A stretch of 64,000 bases of DNA from Panicum virgatum (taxonomy: Eukaryota; Streptophyta; Magnoliopsida; Poales; Poaceae), in the NCBI RefSeq assembly GCF_016808335.1, contig NC_053149.1, positions 26,719,339 to 26,783,338 on the forward strand, read 5' to 3'. This document shows, piece by piece, positions 55,149-64,000 of the stretch (positions are counted from its first letter, which is position 1; every line of letters begins with the position of its first letter). The notes beneath the pieces were generated by a model that was not told the origin of the DNA, did not search any database, and saw only the letters and a list, made by a program, of their open reading frames with translations. The translations under genes and the position numbers were made by a program.

Positions 55149-56550
55149 TGTAAGTACATCTAGGCCCTAATGGGTTTTGGTGAGTTGAATGACAACATGA
55201 TTAAAGGACTAATGATATCATTGAAGTTGTCATGAGCAGGGATTTGTTTGCAAATTAATTATTGGCATTAGCTCATGTGATAAAGAATCAAATAAAAGAG
55301 AAGCTTACTATTGAAAGTCAAGCATATTGTGAAAGAAAGCAAGAGACAAGTATTCATGAGATATTATCAAATGGTCTCTATTTATGGATTGGCACATTTG
55401 AGGTACAAATTGTTGAAAACATTATTGCAAGGCTTCATGGGTTGATAAAAAATAAAAGGAGACATACACTTGTGAGTAAGATATATTGGTCTTATTTATG
55501 GAAGCTTAAAATGCGTGAAATATGGTTATCATTCATGATTACAAAGCAAGACAAAGAAATGAAGACATGAAAATGGAATATGGAATCCATTGTTGGTATG
55601 CAAAGCTTAACTAAACATGGCAAGGGTAAGTGATGAAGAAACCAACCGAGATGACTAGTGCGAGGGACTAAGCAAGCTTTGGTGGAGTGACGACTCACCA
55701 TGTGTGCGAATTGCTAAGGTGAAGTGCTAGTATCCGTGGAGTGTTCGAAGAATCATATACATACCTTGTTGGGAGAAGCATTGAAATGCATCAAATATCA
55801 TATTAGAGTGACTTGAGGATCCAAAGATAAAATTGCAAAGTTATTGGGACTCTAAGTCACTAGCTCAAGTATGGATTTGCTCAAAAGAGAAGATCATGCA
55901 ATGTTGGAATCCCAAGTTCGAGAAAATCAAAGAATGCCAAATATGAAGTGATTCAAGACTCAAGTGGATGAAAAGTGTTTTATATTTAATCTTGAGTATA
56001 GATATGCCGTACTATCAAGAGGGATGCAACATTGATTATTTGACTCGGTCAAAAGTGCTCATAGATGACCCATGTGAGAATCCTGAGAGAAAACCCTTGA
56101 GAACTAACTTTGTGCTACTTGGATTCACGTTGGTGAATCTGAACTTCGGGAAACAAATTCTTGTGTCTCCTTTGTGGTTTGCCTCACTACTCATCTCTCT
56201 AGCTATTAGTTTGTGCTTCTGCTTCGATCTACTTGGTGGTGTTGTTTTTGTGTGTGCAGAGACTAGAAATATACTTGACATCATCTACAAAGACACTACA
56301 CCAAGTTACATTTGTGCTAGAGCAAAAGAGGGGAGAAACTCTGATTTCGGGCATGTTCTACTTAGGACCGGCCCAACCGGTCTGACCAGTTGCCTGTTGT
56401 TTTCTGCGGTTAAGTATTTGACCGGTCTCACCGGTCTGCCTGGCTGGTCTGACCGGTCTGTGTGCTGTCAGTGCTTTTAAGTATTGAATTTTGCAAAAAA
56501 AATTAGAACGCCTATTCACCCCCCTCTTGGCGACATCCAAGGTCGTTTCA
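55149..56550 (+). repeat. Element E 5' LTR (1402 bp)
   Basis: TGTAAGTACATC... to ...GGTCGTTTCA. It carries ACCGGT-centred repeats at 56367-56461. A CTTGGCGACATCCAAGG segment before the end is usual in SIRE LTRs. Confidence 0.9.
56367..56461 (+). repeat. ACCGGT-centred repeat array in element E LTR
   Basis: Five or six copies of the same unit as in element A (GACCGGTCT, CAACCGGTC). Others in E are at 57081-57124, 58042-58081, 58962-58980, 60124-60166, 60559-60591, 60738-60773, 62189-62229, 63098-63115 and 63291-63325. Confidence 0.88.
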
Positions 56551-56552
56551 AT

Positions 56553-56564
56553 TGGTATCAGAGC
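56553..56564 (+). other. Element E primer binding site
   Basis: TGGTATCAGAGC, two bases after the LTR, complementary to the 3' end of plant initiator tRNA-Met. Confidence 0.85.
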
Positions 56565-56608
56565 TTCAGTCTCCGGATTGAAGCTTCACTGCTTGGAGAA
56601 TCGCGATT

Positions 56609-58448
56609 TTGACTACTTGTGAGGTACCATTTGAGCCGCTATCACTAGATGGCTCAAACTACTCTTCTTGGTCAGCTCATGTACTTAATGTCTTAAGGAC
56701 CATGGGTCCTTCCTTTGAGCATATTGTTGATGAAAGCATTCTCCCTAATGACTTTGACAATTTGTTCAAATTGTCAAATGAGGAGATGAAATGCTTAATC
56801 TACAATCGCCGTGTAGTTAACCTCTTGTTTAAGAACATGGACATAGAATTATCAGATCTTATACACAAGAATGATAAGTTGAAAGAGACACATTTTGATG
56901 CCCATCATCTTTGAAAGTTCATTGAGTCAATATGTGAAGAAGATGATGACAATGAAGATCAAGAAGATGAAGAGGAGTCACTAGACGAGTGTACTACAAC
57001 AGCAACACACTCTCACCCTCTTGTGACTTCTTCTGAAGAACAAGGAGCAGAACCTACAGAGTCTGCTGGTTCCCAGTTGGAACCGGTCAGACCAGTCCAT
57101 CTGACTGGTCAGACCGGTCTGACCAGGAACCAGAAGAAGAAGAGCAAAAAATACTCCCAAAGGCGATCAAGACAAGCACAAGCTTCAGAAATATTAGCAT
57201 CTTCCAGTGATGTTGATAACAAGTGCTTGCCAAAATCAAGGAAATGGCCAAGGAAGATAAATTTCAAGTTAGAGTCATCAAGGCTTTAACTCAAGATCTT
57301 GAAATGATCAAGCAAGAACAAGCTTCTTTGTCTCAGAGGTATCATGAATTGTCCAATGATTATGCTAATGCTACTAATTCATCTATTAATGTAGCATCAT
57401 TGGAGAAAGAAAATCAAATGCTCAAAGCTCAAGTTGAAAAGCTCACTAGTGAGCTTGTGGCTCTACAAGGAACTCATTTGGAACTTGAAAATCCTATGAG
57501 ATGCTTATGGACTCACATGTGTCACTACAAGTTGCTCACGAGGTTGTAATAACTTCGGTAACACACTATCAACCTCCCACACACCCATGCACATGCTCAC
57601 AAGTTCAAATTTCATTATCTTGCAATAAACCATGTTGCTTCCAAGCAACAAATTCTTGTGTTGAGCACGTTGTTGCAGAATCATGTGATGACCTCATCGC
57701 GGAAGAAAATGATGAACTCAAGCGAGAGGTCGAAGAGCTCAAAATTGAAATGATCAAGTTGAAGAGCAAGGGTCAAGTGCAACCTTCTGAAGATAACCGT
57801 GATAACATGGTGAAGAAGTTTGAGAAGGGCTCAAACTCCACTACCTTCGCTCCTAAACAAGATCAAGAAAAAGAAGAAAGTCTTGTTCAAATCAAAAGAT
57901 CAAGTATGGAATCCAAAAACAAGACAAACCTTTCAAGAAAAGAAAAGCAACGTGCAAGAACTAGGATGTGCTTCAGATGTAAAGGAAAGGGTCACCAAAT
58001 TGGAGCATGCCCTGTTCAGCAAAGTGAGGGCAGGTCTAACCCGACCGGTCAGACCGGTCACCCTAGACCGGTCAGACCGGTTGGTGCTCAGAATGCCCAG
58101 CCTCGTTCCTATAAGCGCAATCAAGATTGTAACTCATGGGTGAAGCCCAAAGTGAAGCAAGTGCAGAATTTCAAGGACAATTCTGAGTCAAGCAAAGCCA
58201 AACATCGCACTTGCTACACATGTAGAGAAAAAGGACATTTGGGTAAGAATTGTCCTAAAGGTAAATCAACCAACTCAAATCTTGTCCATTATGATTTCAC
58301 TAAGCTTAGGAAGGACCAAACAAGTACTTGTGCTACTAGAGTGATTGAATCTCCTCGAACTAGTATAAGGGCCATTTGGGTTCCTAAGCATCTTGTGACT
58401 AACTTGACCGGACCCAACAAGATTTGGGTACCAAAAGGTACTTGCTGA
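56609..58448 (+). pseudogene. gag: Element E gag, frameshifted
   Basis: It starts MTTCEVPFEPLSLDGSNYSSWSAHVLNVLR, the copia gag N-terminus, and continues to KLKETHFDAHHL, where a TGA (56912-56914) interrupts. Two frameshifts follow (about 57250 and 57520). The middle is a coiled-coil-like region (EMIKQEQASLSQRYHELSND, SLEKENQMLKAQVEKLTSE). The C-terminal part has two CCHC zinc knuckles, CFRCKGKGHQIGAC (about 57968-58009) and CYTCREKGHLGKNC (about 58210-58251), and ends with the IWVPKHLVTN...IWVPKGTC motif. ACCGGT repeats are translated as TGQTG and RPVRPV in between. The usual join to protease after IWVPK is absent: a stop follows at 58446-58448. Confidence 0.85.
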
Positions 58449-60885
58449 GCTTGTAGGACAATGGAGATGCTTTGGAGACTTGGTTTGTGGCAAGCAATGA
58501 CATAACTTAAGATACAACCAAGTGTGAAGCTAATTTGTTTATCTCAACTCCAATGGCATCTCGGTATCTCATGTTAACTGTCACACTAGAGTCACCTTCA
58601 GTTCTTCATGAACAAAAGTGTATCACCACTCTTGTTGTGATACATTTGAAAGTGACTTAGGTTCTTTTTTGTGTCATTAAATCCCTATGTGCCATATGAT
58701 GCTTTTAACGTCTCTCTAGTAGAGAGTTTGTTTTGTGATGAAATGCAGAAAACAAAGGACATATCATTTGTATTCAATAAGATAAAATCTCAGAAGCAAT
58801 GCCTCATTTGAGATGACTTACGAGAGAGACACTCCTTTAGCACTATCTCTCTGCTCAGGGTTGGATCATCCTGAGTTACCCCAAATGATCTGAGCATACA
58901 GTAGTTTTCAGTACTGAGCAAGTCCAGATGATCTGGTCATACACTAGATGATCTGGACCCAGACCGGTCTGACCGGTCTGGCCCAGGGCAGTTCACCTGA
59001 GCATTTTGAAGTAAGAAATGGTGCTATGGATTGTTATTTGGTGATCTCTCTCATTTAAAGCACAGGTTTGGTAACATAAAAGTGACAGTAAGTTTTATAA
59101 GCAAAATTTCAATGCTAGAAAATTATTTGTGTGCTTTGACCAAACTTGTAAATGAGTCTCCTCATATTCTTTATTGAATAAAGTGCCTCCTAGCAAAGAT
59201 ATTCAAAATCTTAGGCACTGATTAAAGGGGAGCTCATTCTCAAGCTTGTGTCATCCTTGAGACTAACACTTTCTTCTAGTGAACTTGTAGTCTCATGAAA
59301 GAGAGATAGAAAGACTCTCGAGAAGGAGCATGCTATCTTATGACCAAATTGAAAATGTGGTAACTTTCCTATATTTATTATTGGATTTGTTACTAATTCT
59401 TGCATAGCTACTCTCCATAATATAGTTTAAATTCCTTAAGTTGGACTAAAGTGACCAAGTTAGTGCATGTAAACGTGCCTTCCACATATCTTTACATATG
59501 CACTAATAATTAAGGAATTTAGCCTATATCATAAGGTTTTGTCTTTATTGATCCAAACCCTTCCACACTAAAAGGATCACTAAAGTGAAACTAGAGGCAT
59601 GCACAATTAACCTTGTCTACTCTCTTGTTGAAATAATTGCAAAATCTATTGAGAGCAAAGGAAGTTGGAACTAATGATAAATATTGCACAATGCTTATCT
59701 AAATGGCAAAGGTATGTTCTCTATAACTCAAGTTTTTACCTTTGTGCATCTAGGCCACTTCATCTTGCTAGTATGTGCATTTATGTGTCTTGTGTGACAT
59801 AGGGTAGTTATCTTTCAAAATTCCACTAGCATGATAGGAAGTGTGAGTGTATAGGATAGAATTTGATTTTTGGTCTTTGTGACCCAATTGAGCCACTTGT
59901 GACTATAGTTTTCCTGGATTGATTGTTGGCTAGTCACGAGTGGTTCAACTAACTCAAGTCCATAAAATCCAAATCTATCTCTTCTATTCTCTTGGAAGTA
60001 TCAAGAAAAGCTTGGAACCTTGGAATAATGGTCTATATCTATCAAGTTTCATAGCCCAAAATGTTATCCCTAAAATTCTTCTAGGAGAAACATCCCTTGA
60101 TCATCAATCCTTAGCTGCTAGGGGCCGACCGGTCTAACCGGTCTGCCCGACCGATCTGACCGGTCATATCTGGCAGTTACTCTTTTACCCCCTCACGGGC
60201 CCAACAGTAAAAATCTTATCACATTCATCTCTCCACCGACGCCCCTTCATCCTCTTCTCTCCCTTGGCGACCCCATTGGCGATTTGGAGATTTCACCAAG
60301 GAAAAGGAGATCCCTTTGTGGGATTTGAATCTCATCACCGGCCTGACCGTGTTCCCAAGCCGGTCCATCTTCATCTCCTTCAAAATCGTGCTCTAAAGGT
60401 ACTCTATGGCTTGTTTCTCTTCGATCTACTTTTCTAGGCTATAGATTCAAAATCCCTCTGGTAAAACATCTCCTGCAATATCCTAGAACCTGTTCCTAGA
60501 AGATCTTTCAATTTCGTTGGGTATTTTGGATACATTCACAATCTAGGGTTGGACTGGGTCGACCGGTCGCACCGACCGGTCTGACCGGTTTGCCCAGTGG
60601 AACCCTAAATCGTGATTTTGTGCAATTTGTTCAACATATCTTATCCTAGGATTGTTCCTTATCTCATGAAAATTAGTCCTGATCATTTCATGGTGATAGA
60701 TTGCTATTGGAGCCATTGGCTCTGTTCTGGGTGCAACCAGTCTGACCGGTTGCTCAGACCGGTCTGACCGATCTGCCCAGAACAGACCCAATTGCTTCAA
60801 TATTGTTTTTAATTGATTCTATCCAAACGCAATATGTTCCTGTGGTCTTATATCAGTATCTTTTGAACTCAGGAACATCAGCAAG
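58449..60885 (+). other. Element E non-coding stretch in place of pol
   Basis: About 2.4 kb without any pol domain that I can detect in any frame. The last part (60180-60885) looks like the 5' end of a gene: a CT-rich leader (60200-60398), a possible 5' UTR intron from GTACTC at 60399 to AACTCAG at 60872, then the ATG of the extra ORF at 60886. ACCGGT repeats lie at 58962, 60124, 60559 and 60738, the last two within the proposed intron. Confidence 0.6.
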
Positions 60886-62955
60886 ATGCCTAAACTATAT
60901 GAGAGGAGAACAAAGTGCCGCTATGATTCATCTAGTGACGTGCATATGGCAGATGCAGATGAGGGTGGTTCTAGTCACCCAAATGTGACCAGTGAGAGGA
61001 CACTAAGGCCAAGGCCAAAGAGGACAGCAGATTATGTTGTTGGAGACAGTGGTGGCACCACATCTAGTTATGAGGATGATGTGGAGGATTCACAGTTCAG
61101 GATTGAGCCAAGGCATGGCAAGGCATATGTTCAGGAGAACCGCAGTGAGGATGAGGAGGCTGCAGGAGAAGATGAGGAGGAGGATGAGGAAGATGAGAGG
61201 CAATAGGAGGAGCTCAGTTTTCCCACCATTAGAGATCCCATCAGATTTGGGTGTGGCAGATGTGTTGACTATTCATCCAGTGGGATGACTAGAGAGGTTA
61301 AGAGATGGAGGAAGATTGATCCATACTCTTTGGAGAGGACCTCGACTGACTCTAGGTTTCATACCAAGGAACAACAGGACTTCTATGAGTCAGTCATCAT
61401 CAGAGATAGGAAGATTGTGGTTGATGCACAATGGGTGGATTGGAACAGTATGGAAAGGGCTAATGATCCTCTATTTCAGGAAATCATGAGTGAATGTGAG
61501 AACAAGAACATCAAGGCACTCATGGGATTTCAGAAAAATTGGAACAAAGAGGTCATTGCTGAGTTTTATGTCACTGTCTATTTTGGATACATAGGTGATG
61601 AGAGAGCCATTTTCTGGATGACTGAAGGGAACCACTACAATGCCAAATTCACTCAGTTCATTCGGGTACTTGGGCTTGATAGAAATGATGGAAATAGGCC
61701 CAAGATCCACCTTCAGCCAGTGCTCCCAAATGAGGAAATGAGATTCATGTACCCAAGAAATGAAGTAGGGAATGCAGGAAAGGTAATCGGGATGTACACT
61801 TACTATTCCATCATGAACCAGTTGCTTAGGAAGACCATATCTCAAAGGGGAGGACATCCAAGTGATATATCCCTTCATGCAAATAACCTGCTTGCTAGAT
61901 TGAGGCCTGGGGGAGAGGTTTTTTGTGTGGCTGATTATATTTGGGAAGAAATCAAGTACATATCTGAAAATCCCCAAAAGATATGTGCTTATGCGCCCTA
62001 CTTGATGGAGTTGATTGAAAAGGCAACAAAAACCAAGTTCCAAACTGATGTGAAGCATGAGCCCATCCGTCCTAAGGTGCCCAAGCACAGAAGAGAGCCC
62101 TCACCCCACAGATATTCAGATAATGAGGGAGAAATAGGAGAAGAAGAGGAAGGGCAGCCACAGCAGCAGTCACCAGCTACACAGACTGGGACCGGTCTGA
62201 CCGGTCCAGGCGACCGGTCTGACCGGTCGGGCCAGAGGCAGCACAGCAGCAGGAACAAGCCCTCATCCCCAATCAAGAAACTCATCAATCTATTTGTTGG
62301 GATGTGCAAGAGCCAAAGAGACATAGAGGTTGAGTAGCAGAGGCAATGGAGGGCTAGTAAGAAAGAAAGAGACTCAATCAAGATGATGCACAATGCAATG
62401 AACCTTCGGCCGCCTGGCTCACCCATCTCTCCTTCACCTCCTGAGGTCGAGATTCCCTCAGTTGATGCAAGGATGCAGGGCTATCAGGATGCTGGGTATT
62501 TTGAGCAGTATAATCACATATTCTATCCAGACTTCGGTGCCACATCCTCTCCTGCACCTGGAGAAGGGGTTTTTGGGTCATTCACATCTTTTGGAGTAGC
62601 AGGTGTCTCTGGATCAGCTCCATTCCCTCCTCCTCCAGCCTTTGGTTTTGACACTCTTGGAGCTCCAGGGACATCCACCATGGCACCTCTATATGGTACA
62701 CAGCCAAAAGCCTCTCGTCCTTCAGCAGCGGAGATCTTTGCTCAATCCACAGCTGCTTCAATTTTTGGTTCTCAACCTGGTATGTCAAGCATTGCAACTT
62801 GCTTAAATTCTTCATTTGACACAGCTACCACTTCACTTGAGGCCACAACACTACCTGAAAATGCTTATCTGACCTTAAACCTCTGGATAGGTATACATGA
62901 TTGGGGTGATCAGACTCCCTCGGATGCCACTGGCAATGGGTGTAATGGGCAGTAA
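60886..62955 (+). pseudogene. Extra ORF of element E, resembling the putative plant transposon protein domain, two in-frame TAG
   Basis: One frame of 690 codons, closed by TAA at 62953-62955 and interrupted by TAG at 61204-61206 and 62335-62337. Residues 1-105 are acidic (DEEEDEEDE just before the first TAG). Residues 134-340 are a compact domain with FQKNWNKEVIAEFYVTVYFG, a WMTEG turn, FTQFIRVLGL and MYTYYSIMNQLLRKT. This fits the pattern of the putative plant transposon protein domain found in many retroelement ORFs (fy-N..v..V.G..f....I...LGL). The part after 62150 is Gln/Pro/Ser-rich, with an ACCGGT array translated as TGLTGPGDRSDRSG. It lies where SIRE elements can have an env-like ORF, but I see no transmembrane segment. 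Function unknown. The two TAG could be mutations or, less likely, readthrough sites. Confidence 0.65.
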
Positions 62956-63633
62956 TTGGCGCCAAGCTACTTCTCCCGGGGCCTTTATGGTGATAGATGA
63001 TAAAGAGGGAGAAGAACATGGATTAAAGCTGAAGCTTGGCACAGGAGAGAAGGAGAAGAGTAGAAGAAAGTCTCAGTTCAGAGTGTCTGTTTTAGCCAGA
63101 CCGGTCTGACCGGTCATTATTTCTGTACTCTGAAACTATAATAATTTGTACTTTATCTCGTTTGTGGACTTGGGGCTTGTAATGTGTGCTACTCTGTGTT
63201 ATGCACCCTTTTAAATTTGTTTAAGTAAATTTGTGCTAGTGTGATGCTCATTTGTACGATGAATTGTTGTTTTTGGTGTCTGTCAGGACAGACCGGTCTG
63301 ACCGGTCTGGTAGACCGGTCTGACCTGTTAGCCCTGCCAGAACCAAAATTATTATTTTTTTGAAATTAAGTGAATATTTGTGTCATATGCATCACGTGTA
63401 TCTTCTGTAGACACACTTGCACTCCTTTGCACCCCATGAATTCTGAGATATAGGGGGAGCTCTTATTCGTCTTAAATATGTACAAATTGGCATTTTAGGC
63501 CTTAATTGTTGAATTCAATTCAAAGCACATATTTAGGGGGAGCTCATGATATATCTGAGAATTTAAAAGTTTTTATTTGATTTATTTGTAAGCTTTAATC
63601 AGGGTTGTCATCAATCACCAAAAAGGGGGAGAT
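62956..63633 (+). other. Element E 3' untranslated part and polypurine tract
   Basis: No ORF. ACCGGT repeats occur at 63098-63115 and 63291-63325. AGGGGGAGCTC occurs twice (about 63452-63462 and 63536-63546). The polypurine tract AAAAAGGGGGAGAT at 63620-63633 precedes the 3' LTR. Confidence 0.8.
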
Positions 63634-64000
63634 TATAAGTGCATCTAGGCCCTAATGAGTTTTGGTGAGTTGAATGACAACATGATTAAAGGACTAACGA
63701 TATCATTGAAGTTGTCATGAGCAGGGATTTGTTTGCAAATTAATTATTGGCATTAGCTCATGTGATAAAGAATCAAATAAAAGAGAAGCTTACTATTGAA
63801 AATCAAGCATAGTGTGAAAGAAAGCAAGAGACAAGTATTCATGAGATATTATCAAATGGTCTCTATTTATGGCTTGGCACATTTGAGGTACAAATTGTTG
63901 AAAATATTATTGCAAGGCTTCATGGGTTGATAAAAAATAAAAGGAGACATACACTTGTGAGCAAGATATATTGGTCTTATTTATGGAAGCTTGAAATGCG
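63634..64000 (+). repeat. Element E 3' LTR, first 367 bp
   Basis: Starts TATAAGTGCATC; the usual TG start has become TA. Continues in line with 55149-55515 with about ten differences, then leaves the window. Confidence 0.9.

Larger units (their letters stand above)
55149..64000 (+). mobile_element. Element E: SIRE/Maximus-type Ty1/copia element without pol, right end outside window
   Basis: The 5' LTR is 55149-56550 and the 3' LTR starts at 63634. The interior is about 7.1 kb: an initiator-Met primer site, a gag with two CCHC knuckles, 2.4 kb of non-coding DNA, an extra 690-codon ORF, and a polypurine tract AAAAAGGGGGAGAT. TGTAAGTGCATCTAGGCCC start, TTTCA end and the primer ATTGGTATCAGAGC are typical of SIRE elements. 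No protease, integrase, RT or RNase H can be found, so it cannot copy itself. The first 367 bp of the LTRs differ at about ten positions. The target duplication cannot be checked; the left flank is GCGTG. Confidence 0.88.

Noticed and set aside
55968..56480. 170-codon ORF in element E
   Set aside because: Within the 5' LTR. Passes through the ACCGGT array and has no known domain. I treat it as chance.

Overview
The window is plant nuclear DNA, most likely from a grass. It is intergenic sequence built almost entirely of nested transposable elements, and I find no intact host gene. The evidence for a grass is the mix of lineages: Tat- and Athila-type Ty3/gypsy elements with AsnD/YIDD-type pol genes and the tRNA-derived primer sites typical of cereals, a SIRE/Maximus-type Ty1/copia element, a Tekay-type chromovirus with 3.6-kb LTRs, CACTA subterminal repeats, and Stowaway and Tourist MITEs. 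The species cannot be fixed from the sequence alone.

Layout. 1-8871: element A, a decayed Tat-type gypsy on the + strand whose 5' end lies outside the window, split by a solo LTR (4199-5653). 8872-17179: element B, an Athila-type gypsy on the - strand, whose 3' LTR was entered by element A. 17180-17661 and 38051-38155: two pieces of a CACTA transposon, separated by element C. 17667-38045: element C, a Tat-type gypsy on the - strand with an antisense intron-containing gene (19071-19800). Element C was itself entered by element D (19919-29131, a young non-autonomous Tekay-type element with 3613-bp LTRs) and by a solo LTR (31719-32988). 38461-38734: Tourist-like MITE. 38745-43170: Stowaway-like MITE containing a second terminal-inverted-repeat element (38776-42975), which contains a 3.3-kb solo LTR (38909-42246). 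43847-45018: MULE carrying an F-box-like gene fragment. 45612-46615: solo LTR related to element A. 47369-53258: two overlapping relatives of a Tekay-type LTR, the second split by a solo LTR (49817-51349). 55149-64000: element E, a SIRE-type copia element with gag, no pol, and a 690-codon extra ORF, running off the right edge.

Insertion order can be read from target-site duplications. Examples are CCGGC for the solo LTR in A, CCCCG for C, CTGCA for D, ATGCC for the 3.3-kb solo LTR, and GGCCC for the solo LTR at 49.8 kb. D is the youngest: its LTRs differ at only four sites that I could find, all CpG to TpG/CpA. A, B, C and E carry frameshifts and stops and look immobile. D and E lack their own polymerase, so if mobile they would depend on enzymes supplied by relatives elsewhere. 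The most unusual signals are the ACCGGT-centred 9-bp repeat shared by the unrelated elements A and E, the extra ORF replacing pol in E, the intact but protease-dead ORF of D, and the antisense spliced gene in C.
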